Below are positions 56,154 through 64,000 of a stretch of DNA of 64,000 nucleotides, piece after piece. Numbering within the stretch: the stretch's first letter is position 1; every line of letters starts with the position of its first letter. This DNA is from Psychroserpens sp. NJDZ02 (GTDB lineage: Bacteria > Bacteroidota > Bacteroidia > Flavobacteriales > Flavobacteriaceae), in contig NZ_CP039451.1 in assembly GCF_004843725.1 (NCBI RefSeq), positions 1,114,501 through 1,178,500 on the forward strand, in the 5' to 3' direction. The notes under the pieces are model-generated. The model saw nothing but the letters and a program-made list of their open reading frames with translations, ran no database searches and had not been told where the DNA came from. The position numbers and the translations under genes were made by a program.

Positions 56154-57963
56154 TCTGCTCTGTAAACTTACGTTCCAATTCTGCTTGAAACTCCTCCATT
56201 ACCGGCCTAACCGTACTTTCTGGCAAGTCTGCAATCTTGATATACATTAAACCATCCACCGCATTATTAAATAATGGGTCTACATTAAAAGCGACTAAGC
56301 GTGCATTTTGTTTAATATACTTTTTAAGCAATACAGGCAATCTTAAAGCACCTGGCTCGATCTCGTCAATAATCTTATCGAACTTATTTAAATCAGCCTC
56401 TGTTGCATCAAAAACAAAGTCTTTATCAGCATCTTTAAGCTTAACCTTAAATTCTTTTTTAGGATGTACATATTGAGCGACATACGGATCATAATAATGT
56501 GATTTCATAAACTCAATCATTAAGGACTTAGAGAATTCTGAAAACTGATTACTAATACTAACCCCTCCAATCAAATATTTATGCTCAGGATGACGTAAAG
56601 TTGTATGTACAATACCCTTCCAAAGCAAAAACAAAGGCATTGGTTTTTGTTGGTATTCTTTGATAATAAATGCGCGTCCCATCTCAATCGACTCGCCCAT
56701 CATTTTATATAATTCAGGTTCAAACCCAAATAAATCTTGTAAATAAAAGCCATTAATACCATAATTAGCAAATATCTGGGATCCTAAGCCCATTCTATAC
56801 GCACCTGCCAAAACATTAGCTTCACTATCCCATAAAAATAAATGGTGGTAGTAATTATCAAATTCGTCTAAATCAATAGGTTCATTTGTTCCTTCTCCAA
56901 CTGCTCTAAAAGTAATTTCTCTTAAACGTCCTATCTCGCGCAACAAATTTGGCATATCCGCAGCAGTAGATAAAAAGACCTCATAATTTTTACTTGTCAA
57001 CAATTTACAATCTTGCGCTCGTAATGCATCAACCTCCTTTATCATCGCTTCCTGACTAACCGGAGTTACGATTTGCTTAGGTGCTTTTACTGATTTTTGA
57101 GATTTTAAACTAGATGAAATACTATCTATAATTTTCTCCTTAGGCTGAAAAGCATTAGACAACATATATGTTTTTCTTCTAATAAATTCTGAAAAATCTG
57201 TAAGTGATTCATGCTCGGCCTGATTCTTTACAGATATCGGTTTCCCGATCCTAACTTTAATAACTCTTCGTTTTTGTGTAAATAATTCGGAAGGCAATTT
57301 TGCTGTTCTAAAAATGTCACTAATTTTTGACAACTTATAAAACAACTTACTATTTTGAGCATGAAAGTATATTGGGACAACAGGCACATTAGCTTTTTTA
57401 ACTAATTTCATAGCTGCTTCTTCCCACGGTTTATCAACAACTAATTTACCATCTCTATAAGTAGACACTTCTCCTGCAGGAAAAATACCCAAGGGATGTC
57501 CATCTCTAAGGTGAGAAATCGCACTTTTAAACCCAGCGACGCTAGATTTAGCATCCTTTCTATCCTCAAAAGGATTTACAGGCATTATATAAGGCTTCAT
57601 CGGCTCTATACGATGTAGCAAAAAATTGGCTATAATTTTAAAATCTTCGCGTTGCTCTAGCATTAATTTTAAAAGTAAAATACCATCAATACCTCCTAAC
57701 GGATGGTTAGAAACGGTAATATAAGCACCATCTTTTGGTAAACGCTTCAAATCTTCTTCCGGAATTTCGAATTTAATCTGAAATTCATCTAAAATCCCGT
57801 CCAAAAACTCTATGTCTGACAAATGTTTGTTACGATTATAGACATTATTTAAGCTCGAAATTTTCAATACTTTCATTAGTATCCACCCAACAAATGTGCC
57901 TAAAAACCCGTATTTACTGAGTTTTATAGCGCTTGAAACTTCTTTTGCTGTGACTAATCCCAT
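56143..57963 (-). CDS. olsF: bifunctional ornithine lipid synthase OlsF
   Basis: The 606-residue protein joins two acyltransferase domains. The N-terminal part (about 65-240) is a PlsC-type O-acyltransferase with NHPLGGIDGI (His87-Asp93, an HX5D motif) and FPAGEVSTYRDG. The C-terminal part (about 320-560) is an OlsB-like GNAT N-acyltransferase with LREIGRLREITFRAVGEGTNEP, VLAGAYRMG and FLLWKGI. A protein with this order in Flavobacterium johnsoniae and Serratia (OlsF) makes ornithine lipids from ornithine and acyl carriers. An N-terminal hydrophobic segment may associate with the membrane. The gene overlaps the downstream gene by 11 bases. Confidence 0.85.
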   Translation of the reverse strand: MGLVTAKEVSSAIKLSKYGFLGTFVGWILMKVLKISSLNNVYNRNKHLSDIEFLDGILDEFQIKFEIPEEDLKRLPKDGAYITVSNHPLGGIDGILLLKLMLEQREDFKIIANFLLHRIEPMKPYIMPVNPFEDRKDAKSSVAGFKSAISHLRDGHPLGIFPAGEVSTYRDGKLVVDKPWEEAAMKLVKKANVPVVPIYFHAQNSKLFYKLSKISDIFRTAKLPSELFTQKRRVIKVRIGKPISVKNQAEHESLTDFSEFIRRKTYMLSNAFQPKEKIIDSISSSLKSQKSVKAPKQIVTPVSQEAMIKEVDALRAQDCKLLTSKNYEVFLSTAADMPNLLREIGRLREITFRAVGEGTNEPIDLDEFDNYYHHLFLWDSEANVLAGAYRMGLGSQIFANYGINGFYLQDLFGFEPELYKMMGESIEMGRAFIIKEYQQKPMPLFLLWKGIVHTTLRHPEHKYLIGGVSISNQFSEFSKSLMIEFMKSHYYDPYVAQYVHPKKEFKVKLKDADKDFVFDATEADLNKFDKIIDEIEPGALRLPVLLKKYIKQNARLVAFNVDPLFNNAVDGLMYIKIADLPESTVRPVMEEFQAELERKFTEQNEE

Positions 57964-58007
57964 TTAATTTTATTCATATTAGAATTTACAAATGTAATTC
58001 TTTAGAT

Positions 58008-59258
58008 TTATTTAGTTACTATTTGTAAGGTCTCTTGAAACATTTGTTTTAATAAAACTGTTTTACCTAGCTCTAAATCAACAATTGATTTATGATTATA
58101 ATGCCTTATAGTGTATAAAGAAACGCCAATATTACAGGTTACTTTAAACTTAGCTTTTAGCTGCAATAATAAAGTTTCTAAATTAGTATAATTATCATCA
58201 AAACAAACAGAGAAACTAATAGCAGAGTTTTGTATAACACTAACCTTCATTTTGTACTTGGACAACAAATTAAATATTTCGCTAATATTATCTTCAACGA
58301 TATACGAAAAATCTAATGTTGACAACGATAATAATATTTGATTTTGCTTAACAATAAAGCAAGGCACTTTAGGTACTAAACCTGGCGTCTTATTGACCAC
58401 AGTCCCTTCCGCTTTAGGATTTAAAAAAGATTTAACATACAGCGGAATTTCTTTACGTTGTAATGGTTGTAATGTTTTTGGATGAATAACAGAAGCCCCG
58501 TAAAAGGCTAATTCAATAGCTTCTGTGTACGATATAGAATTAAGTAATTGGGTGTTTTCAAAATATCTAGGATCTGCATTCAAAACACCAGGTACATCTT
58601 TCCATATAGTAACACTTGCCGCATTTAAACAATACGCAAAAATGGCTGCGGTATAATCACTACCTTCCCTTCCTAATGTCGTTGTAAAATTGTTTGCATC
58701 GCTACCTAAAAACCCTTGTGTTATATTGAGTTTTTTCGAGTCTATATGCTTAGTAACTAACTGTTGAGTCTCTTCCCAATTGACATTGGCACTTCTGTAA
58801 TAATTATCTGTTTTAATTAATTGTCTAACATCTAACCAATGGTTATCAAAACCTTTAAACATTAAATATTGACTAATAATTCTGGTTGACAATAATTCTC
58901 CAAAACCAATAACTTGATCATAAACAAAACTATAATCGGGAGATTTATTTGTGTTTAGGAAATTCCGAAGCTCATTGAATAAACATTCTGATAATTTAAA
59001 AACATGATGATCACTATTTACAAAAAGATCCACCATAATAGCATTATGATAGTCGATAACACTTTGAATAGCATTATTCAATTCTTTTTTATCATCAAAA
59101 TAAGCTCCAACCACCAATTCCAAAGCATTAGTCATTTTACCCATTGCTGAGACAACTATTATTGTCTTTTCATGTCCGACTTGTTCTAATACCGAAATTA
59201 AATTCTTTACCCCTTTGGCATCTTTAACAGAAGCACCACCAAACTTAAATACTCTCAT
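58008..59258 (-). CDS. aspartate kinase
   Basis: The 416-residue protein starts MRVFKFGGASVKDAKGVKNL (the Lys-Phe-Gly-Gly phosphate site), and has LGREGSDYTAAIFAYCLNA and WKDVPGVLNADPR in the kinase domain. Two ACT-like segments follow (about 300-410) for allosteric control. It makes aspartyl phosphate, the entry to the Lys, Thr and Met pathways. It is a monofunctional form without a homoserine dehydrogenase domain. It follows a GNAT gene with no intervening base, and fbp is divergent; this grouping recurs in Flavobacteriaceae. Confidence 0.94.
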   Translation of the reverse strand: MRVFKFGGASVKDAKGVKNLISVLEQVGHEKTIIVVSAMGKMTNALELVVGAYFDDKKELNNAIQSVIDYHNAIMVDLFVNSDHHVFKLSECLFNELRNFLNTNKSPDYSFVYDQVIGFGELLSTRIISQYLMFKGFDNHWLDVRQLIKTDNYYRSANVNWEETQQLVTKHIDSKKLNITQGFLGSDANNFTTTLGREGSDYTAAIFAYCLNAASVTIWKDVPGVLNADPRYFENTQLLNSISYTEAIELAFYGASVIHPKTLQPLQRKEIPLYVKSFLNPKAEGTVVNKTPGLVPKVPCFIVKQNQILLSLSTLDFSYIVEDNISEIFNLLSKYKMKVSVIQNSAISFSVCFDDNYTNLETLLLQLKAKFKVTCNIGVSLYTIRHYNHKSIVDLELGKTVLLKQMFQETLQIVTK

Positions 59259-59738
59259 TTATAAATTTTCGATATATTTTTTTATACTAGTTTCATCCAT
59301 TTGCACCAAATACCAGTCTTTTAAAAGTGTCGCTCCTTTACTTTCGTAAAATTTAATCGCTGGTTCATTCCAATCTAAAACTTCCCAACAAATACGTTTA
59401 ACTCCTAAACTATAGCCATATTTTATAACTTCGTCTAAAAGTAAAGTCCCTAGACCTTCTCCTCTGTAATCATTACTAACAATTAAATCTTCCAAATGTA
59501 CTGTTTTACCTTTCCAAGTAGAAAAACGAATATAAACTAAAGCAATCGCTACAATTATATTGTCCTTTTCAGCAACAAAACAAGTAAACAATGGTTGTTT
59601 TCCAAAACCATTTTCTAATAAATCTGCCTCAGTTACAATAACCGCATCAGGCTCTTTTTCAAAAACAGCAAGCTCTTGTATCAAGCCTAAAATAGCTGAA
59701 ACATCCTTTTTTTCAGCAAAACGAATAGTATAGTCCAT
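59259..59738 (-). CDS. GNAT family N-acetyltransferase (diamine acetyltransferase-like)
   Basis: The 159-residue protein has the GNAT fold with MDYTIRFAEKKDVSAILGLIQELA at the start, VHLEDLIVSNDYRGEGLGTLLLDEVIKYG with the acetyl-CoA Q/RxxGxG/A motif (YRGEGLGT) and VLDWNEPAIKFYESKGATLL. This matches the spermidine/spermine or thialysine acetyltransferase group. The acceptor is likely a polyamine or small amine. Its stop codon directly abuts the ATG of the aspartate kinase gene, so translation is coupled. Confidence 0.9.
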   Translation of the reverse strand: MDYTIRFAEKKDVSAILGLIQELAVFEKEPDAVIVTEADLLENGFGKQPLFTCFVAEKDNIIVAIALVYIRFSTWKGKTVHLEDLIVSNDYRGEGLGTLLLDEVIKYGYSLGVKRICWEVLDWNEPAIKFYESKGATLLKDWYLVQMDETSIKKYIENL

Positions 59739-59857
59739 AGATATTAAATTTAACCAAATATACTTTAAGAATTTTTGTTAAACCAAAATAAGACAAACTA
59801 CAACGTTATAATTACTAAAAAATACGATATTTGTGAAAATAAACACAACTACTACCC

Positions 59858-60865
59858 ATGTCTAAGAAAAATCAAACTTTAGGAGAATTTATTATTGAAA
59901 ACCAAGCGTCTTTCAAATTTACTTCTGGAGAGTTATCTCGTTTAATAAACTCTATTCGCTTAGCTGCCAAGGTTGTAAACCATGAAGTTAACAAAGCGGG
60001 ATTAGTTGATATTATTGGTGCCGCAGGAGACACAAATATCCAAGGTGAAGACCAACAAAAATTAGATGTTTACGCTAACGATAAATTTATACAAACCCTT
60101 ACCAACCGTAACATTGTTTGTGGTATTGCTAGTGAAGAAGAAGATGATTTTATCACGATAAATAGCCAGGACGACAACAATCAAAACAAATATATTGTTT
60201 TAATAGATCCTTTAGATGGGTCTTCCAATATTGATGTTAATGTCTCTGTTGGTACTATTTTCTCTATCTATAGACGTGTTACTCCTGTAGGAACTCCTGT
60301 TACTATTGAGGACTTTTTACAACCAGGTAACCAACAAGTGGCTGCAGGATATGTTGTATACGGAACGTCAACTATGCTAGTATACACTACAGGGCACGGT
60401 GTTAATGGATTTACTTTAAACCCTGCTATTGGAACCTTTTACTTATCTCATCCAGATATGGAATTTCCTGAAGACGGAAATATCTATTCTGTAAACGAAG
60501 GTAACTACACACATTTTCCTCAAGGTGTCAAGAATTACATAAAATATTGCCAAATGGAGGAAGAGGATAGACCGTATACCTCAAGATATATCGGTTCTTT
60601 AGTTTCAGATTTTCATCGAAACATGATTAAAGGGGGGATTTATATGTATCCTAAAAGCTCAAAAAACCAAGACGGAAAATTACGTTTACTTTACGAATGT
60701 AACCCTATGGCCTATCTTGCAGAACAAGCCAATGGAAAAGCAAGTGATGGTTTTAAACGCATTATGGATATCGAACCTTCTGAACTGCACCAAAGAGTAC
60801 CTTTTTTCTGTGGAAGCAAAAACATGGTCTTAAAAGCAGAAGAATTCATGCAAAACACCGATTAA
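59858..60865 (+). CDS. fbp: fructose-1,6-bisphosphatase, class 1
   Basis: The 335-residue enzyme hydrolyses fructose 1,6-bisphosphate in gluconeogenesis. The metal site [23 protein letters not shown] (about 113-135), preceded by the EEEDDF acidic loop (about 89-94), and the phosphate-binding segments near [22 protein letters not shown] (about 247-268) are all intact. Length matches class 1 enzymes. It is divergent from the GNAT and aspartate kinase pair and precedes the signalling operon by 49 bases. Confidence 0.97.
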   Translation: MSKKNQTLGEFIIENQASFKFTSGELSRLINSIRLAAKVVNHEVNKAGLVDIIGAAGDTNIQGEDQQKLDVYANDKFIQTLTNRNIVCGIASEEEDDFITINSQDDNNQNKYIVLIDPLDGSSNIDVNVSVGTIFSIYRRVTPVGTPVTIEDFLQPGNQQVAAGYVVYGTSTMLVYTTGHGVNGFTLNPAIGTFYLSHPDMEFPEDGNIYSVNEGNYTHFPQGVKNYIKYCQMEEEDRPYTSRYIGSLVSDFHRNMIKGGIYMYPKSSKNQDGKLRLLYECNPMAYLAEQANGKASDGFKRIMDIEPSELHQRVPFFCGSKNMVLKAEEFMQNTD

Positions 60866-60888
60866 ATACCATGGTATCTATTTTTTTG

Positions 60889-60896
60889 CTACTTTT
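60889..60896 (+). promoter_or_regulatory. -7 element of the GTPase signalling operon
   Basis: TACTTTTG matches TAnnTTTG, 18 bases before the 118-residue gene. A perfect ATACCATGGTAT palindrome (60865-60876) lies just upstream and could be an operator. Confidence 0.5.
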
Positions 60897-60914
60897 GACA
60901 CATAAATTATCCTA

Positions 60915-61271
60915 ATGGCAAACACAGACAAACTTAAGGAAGAAACAGTGCAATCATCTACGGAAGCAACTTCAAAGATCGACGCCATAAAACAGCTTAT
61001 TTTTGGTGAAAACATGCAAGCTTATGACAGCGAGTTTGAAACACTAAAACAAGATATTCTTACCAAAAAGCAAGAATTAGAAGCACTCATGGACGATGTA
61101 AAGTCTGAAATACTTCAAAATATTGATAACCTAAGTACGGATATTAATATTAGAATTACTGAGCTTGAAAACAGCTTTGAAGATAAAGCGGATGCATTAA
61201 ACGAAAAAAAGGTAGACCGAAAATTACTTGGTGAACTCTTTACAAAATTAGGCGAAAAAATAAGTCAGTAA
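60915..61271 (+). CDS. coiled-coil protein, first gene of the GTPase operon
   Basis: The 118-residue protein has no signal peptide and a long acidic coiled-coil through most of its length (about 35-95, LKQDILTKKQELEALMDDVKSEIL). A short conserved-looking N-terminal stretch IKQLIFGENMQAYDSEFETL and a C-terminal VDRKLLGELFTKLGEKI flank it. I recall similar short proteins preceding an OmpA-like or GTPase partner in several phyla. It is probably cytoplasmic and acts with the next gene, 15 bases downstream. In flavobacterial annotations it is sometimes confused with fructose bisphosphatase because it follows fbp. Confidence 0.75.
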   Translation: MANTDKLKEETVQSSTEATSKIDAIKQLIFGENMQAYDSEFETLKQDILTKKQELEALMDDVKSEILQNIDNLSTDINIRITELENSFEDKADALNEKKVDRKLLGELFTKLGEKISQ

Positions 61272-61286
61272 AACCTTGATTTACAA

Positions 61287-62105
61287 ATGAATCAAGACGA
61301 TAAATTAAAAAGCCTTAGAGACATCTTACTTAAAGATGAGCACGAGTATGTGACATCATTAGAAGAAAAAATTAAGACGCTTGAAAATTTAATTACTAAG
61401 CAAAATAATTTATCAGAACATATAGACCCTATTCTAGACAAAAAACTAGAAACGTTTATTAAGGATATGCCAGAAACTTTGGGACCTACAATTACCGAAA
61501 CATTAAAATCGGAAATTAAAAACTCTCAAGATGCAATTGTAGAGGCCTTATTCCCAATTATAGGGAAGTTAATAAAACGTTATGTTCAAAAAGAGATACA
61601 AGTACTCTCAGAAAACATCAATGCTAGTTTAAGCAATACTTTCTCTTTTAAAAATTTTAAAAGAAAATTTAGATCCAAAAGATCAGGCGTCTCGGAAGCG
61701 GATTTATTAATCCAAGACCAATTTAAATCTAAAATAGAGCAGATCATGGTTATTGAAAGTGGCTCAGGTTTAATTGTCTCTGAGTACACCAAAACAAATA
61801 ACATCGATCAAGATACAGTCGCAGGAATGCTGACTGCTATAAAAAGTTTTGCAGAAGATGCGTTTACTACTGATGTTCAAAATTTAGAATATATAGAATA
61901 CGAAAATTACCATATACACCTACAAAACTTTTCAAATTACTATATTGCAGTAACGGTGTCAGGTGCATTTACAGCAACCTTTAGAAGCAAACTGGAAGAT
62001 AAGCTCTTAGATTTTGCACAAAATGTAATAAATAAAACAGATTTAAATAATAGTGAGGTTTTCAGCACTAAATTAAAAGATTACTTTGAAAATGAAAATA
62101 TCTAA
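61287..62105 (+). CDS. coiled-coil and roadblock/longin-like protein, candidate partner of the GTPase
   Basis: The 272-residue protein starts with a helical region (about 1-110) with LRDILLKDEHEYVTSLEEKIKTLE and ALFPIIGKLIKRYVQKEIQVLSENINASL. The second half (about 145-250) has IMVIESGSGLIVSEYTKTN and MLTAIKSFAEDAF, a small alpha/beta fold that could resemble roadblock or longin domains. In other phyla this layout often carries a C-terminal OmpA domain, which is absent here. No membrane segment is obvious. Its end overlaps the GTPase start by 20 bases. A role as a GTPase regulator is inferred from context and fold. Confidence 0.7.
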   Translation: MNQDDKLKSLRDILLKDEHEYVTSLEEKIKTLENLITKQNNLSEHIDPILDKKLETFIKDMPETLGPTITETLKSEIKNSQDAIVEALFPIIGKLIKRYVQKEIQVLSENINASLSNTFSFKNFKRKFRSKRSGVSEADLLIQDQFKSKIEQIMVIESGSGLIVSEYTKTNNIDQDTVAGMLTAIKSFAEDAFTTDVQNLEYIEYENYHIHLQNFSNYYIAVTVSGAFTATFRSKLEDKLLDFAQNVINKTDLNNSEVFSTKLKDYFENENI

Positions 62106-62586
62106 AAAAATAGTTCTAATTGGTCATTTTGGTGTAGGAAAATCTTCTTTAATAAGACGATTTGTACAAGACACCTTTAGTGAAGATTATAAAGTAACCA
62201 TTGGTGTACATGTCTTAAAAAAGGAAATTACACTACCTAAAACTAATGACGACATTACACTAGTTATTTGGGATTTAGAAGGAAACGATGACATCTCTAA
62301 TACAAGACCGTCGTACTTACTTGGTACAAATGGGTTTTTATATGTATTTGATATGACTAGACCAGCAACCTACGAAAAACTAGAATCTGACTTAGATTAT
62401 ATTAAAGACCGCTACCCAAAAACACCGATAAAAGTTATTGGTAATAAAAAAGATTTAGTCACAAACGAATTTATTAAGCAAAACAAAGACGTTTTTGGAC
62501 GCTTTGTCGATTTTTATACAAGTGCAAAGTCAGGTAAAAATGTTGAGGATGTTTTTACTAAATTAGCGGAAGCCTTAACCAAATAA
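62086..62586 (+). CDS. Ras/Rab-like small GTPase with altered switch II
   Basis: The 166-residue protein has the Ras-superfamily order: P-loop GHFGVGKSS (residues 13-21), switch I region with TIGVHV, the G3 box WDLEGNDD in place of the usual DxxGQ, G4 NKKD (about 123-126) and G5 TSAKS (about 146-150). The catalytic Gln of Ras is replaced by Asn, as in some GTPases that rely on a partner protein for hydrolysis. The first ATG overlaps the preceding gene by 20 bases; a second ATG two codons on is possible. It lies before a hybrid histidine kinase, suggesting a signalling module. Confidence 0.88.
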   Translation: MKMKISKKIVLIGHFGVGKSSLIRRFVQDTFSEDYKVTIGVHVLKKEITLPKTNDDITLVIWDLEGNDDISNTRPSYLLGTNGFLYVFDMTRPATYEKLESDLDYIKDRYPKTPIKVIGNKKDLVTNEFIKQNKDVFGRFVDFYTSAKSGKNVEDVFTKLAEALTK

Positions 62587-62596
62587 GCCAAAACAA

Positions 62597-64000
62597 ATGC
62601 TAGAGCACTACAAAAAAGAATATTGCCAATCTGTAAATCAATACATTGTTATTGATTTAGATGGAACCGTAAAAGAATCTGACGATATTATTTTTACTAA
62701 TATAGTTGGTGAAAACATATCAAACATTCACCCCTTTTTTGAAAGTATACATGTTGCGCTTCAAGAAGAAAATCAAAAACACGTTTTCTCTTGTATACAT
62801 TTGACCAATCAAAAAAACGAAACAATAATTACAGATATTATTGTAAAAACATTTGATGGCAAAAAACCAGCTCTAGTGGTTATTTTAGACCTAACTGTAC
62901 ATTACGATAATTACCAAACAACTGCTCAAGTAAGAAACGAATCTGTAATAAATTCGCAGATTTTAGAACTAAAAAACGAATACCTTCAAGAAAAAGAAGT
63001 GTTTAAAAATGCTTTTATCGCAAACTTTAGTCACGAATTAAGAGATCCGTTAACTGGTGTTTTAACCTTTTCGGACATCCTAAAAAAGACTAATTTAAAT
63101 GACGAACAACTTAATTACTTAAAAGTAATTGACTCGTCTTCAAGCTACCTAAAGCATTTAATTGAGGACATATTAGACATCTCTAAAATTGAAGCCGGAA
63201 AGTTAGAACTTGTTATCGAACCTTTTGATTTAAGAGAATTATTAGAAGACATAGAACACGTTTTTAAAATCAAAGCCGAACAAAAAGGTATAGAACTAAT
63301 TACAAATTTTAATGACAACCTACCAGCAGTAATTGGTGGTGATACGTTAAGACTAAGACAAGTCCTTAGTAATCTTTTAGAAAACGCGATCAAATTTACA
63401 GAGGTGGGAACAGTAACGTTTAACGTCTCATTAAACCAAATAAGAGCGCAAAAAGCCAACATACACTTTCAAATTATAGATACTGGAATAGGTATGGATA
63501 AAGATAATCTAGACGATATTTTTACCAGTTTCACGCAACTTAACACAAGTCAATCCTATAATAAAGGTGCTGGACTAGGATTAGCTATTGCAAAACACTT
63601 AGTTAGTTTAACAAATAGTGTAATTAATGTAGACTCGACTTTAGGAGAAGGTAGTGCCTTTTCCACCAATATTAATTTCAAGTTAGATCATAACTACAAA
63701 TTAGAAACTAAAAAGAAAACCAAGGTTGCAGACAAACCAAAATCTAATAAAAAATACAGTATCCTATTAGTTGAAGATTCTGAAATCACTCAACTCTCTA
63801 TCTTAAAAATCTTAGCGTCTAGAGGTAACTACTTTTTGGATATTGTAACACGCGGAGAAGATGTGATTCCTAGAATAGAAAACTCAGAGTTTGATTTAGT
63901 CCTAATGGATATTAAACTTCCTAACAGTTATGGTGACGAGATCACCAAACTGATACGACAAATGCCAGAGCGCGAACATAAAAAAGTACCTGTAATAGCA
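62597..64000 (+). CDS. hybrid sensor histidine kinase, C-terminus cut by the window
   Basis: An open frame from ATG 62597 to the window end gives at least 468 residues with no membrane segment. A sensory N-terminal part (about 1-110) looks PAS-like (IVIDLDGTVKESDDIIFTNIVGENI). It is followed by a coiled-coil and a HisKA domain with FSHELRDPLTG (phospho-His at residue 146). The HATPase domain has LSNLLENAIKFTEVG (N box), DTGIGM and GAGLGLAIAKHL. A receiver domain starts at about 395 with ILLVEDSEIT, and its phospho-Asp is in LVLMDIKLP (residue 438). The kinase is therefore cytoplasmic and hybrid. It starts 11 bases after the GTPase gene. The rest lies outside the window. Confidence 0.92.
   Translation, partial: MLEHYKKEYCQSVNQYIVIDLDGTVKESDDIIFTNIVGENISNIHPFFESIHVALQEENQKHVFSCIHLTNQKNETIITDIIVKTFDGKKPALVVILDLTVHYDNYQTTAQVRNESVINSQILELKNEYLQEKEVFKNAFIANFSHELRDPLTGVLTFSDILKKTNLNDEQLNYLKVIDSSSSYLKHLIEDILDISKIEAGKLELVIEPFDLRELLEDIEHVFKIKAEQKGIELITNFNDNLPAVIGGDTLRLRQVLSNLLENAIKFTEVGTVTFNVSLNQIRAQKANIHFQIIDTGIGMDKDNLDDIFTSFTQLNTSQSYNKGAGLGLAIAKHLVSLTNSVINVDSTLGEGSAFSTNINFKLDHNYKLETKKKTKVADKPKSNKKYSILLVEDSEITQLSILKILASRGNYFLDIVTRGEDVIPRIENSEFDLVLMDIKLPNSYGDEITKLIRQMPEREHKKVPVIA

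Overview
The window is a chromosomal segment of an AT-rich member of the Bacteroidota, almost certainly a marine-type Flavobacteriaceae. The evidence is the type IX secretion (T9SS) C-terminal sorting domains, a TonB-dependent receptor with a carboxypeptidase-like N-terminal domain, promoters of the TAnnTTTG type, a probable bifunctional OlsF acyltransferase, and family-typical proteins such as DUF3109, DUF4286 and DUF6503. I cannot name the genus. There is no prophage, insertion sequence, CRISPR array or rRNA operon. Most of the window is core metabolism interleaved with cell-envelope genes.

Layout. 1-3.5 kb: a frameshifted tadA at the edge, a small lipoprotein, a TonB-C-terminal-domain protein and dxs. 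3.6-9.7 kb (minus): a fibronectin-like lipoprotein, a 1333-residue T9SS surface protein and a dGTPase. 9.9-18.3 kb: a probable phosphate uptake region with a TonB receptor, a beta-helix lipoprotein, a porin O/P homologue and a PiT transporter. It carries several 11-bp-periodic AACATT direct repeats that look like PHO boxes, and a candidate small RNA. 18.4-22.5 kb: DUF6503, OmpA, two coupled zinc-ribbon membrane proteins and an unrecognised protein. A second candidate small RNA lies at about 22.6 kb. 22.9-27.8 kb (minus): class I ribonucleotide reductase and DUF3109. 27.9-34.2 kb: MarC, a small flavoprotein pair, S41 protease, dCMP deaminase, HupE, and manA with a LacI regulator. A tRNA-Leu(CAA) follows at 34.3 kb.

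34.5-36.8 kb: prs, rplY and pth. 36.9-42.9 kb: two divergently transcribed T9SS metalloproteases, one with 16 AAT codons in a row. 42.9-52 kb: ribF, an HTTM protein, serS, a TPR protein, GNAT, DUF4286, rsmA and mgtE, then an 88-bp palindromic repeat-like element. 52-55 kb: cupin, 2-hydroxyacid dehydrogenase, a frameshifted small gene, VOC, a LEA-like repeat protein and an orphan ArsR with a palindromic operator. 55-60.9 kb: carboxypeptidase-like protein and olsF, aspartate kinase and GNAT, and fbp. 60.9 kb to the end: a signalling operon of two coiled-coil proteins, a Ras-like small GTPase with an unusual switch II, and a hybrid histidine kinase cut by the window edge.

The most interesting points are the putative PHO-box family around the phosphate genes with its associated small RNA, the GTPase and histidine kinase operon at the right end, and the orphan transcript near 22.6 kb beside an unrecognised protein. 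All functional claims are from reading the sequence; no database search was run.
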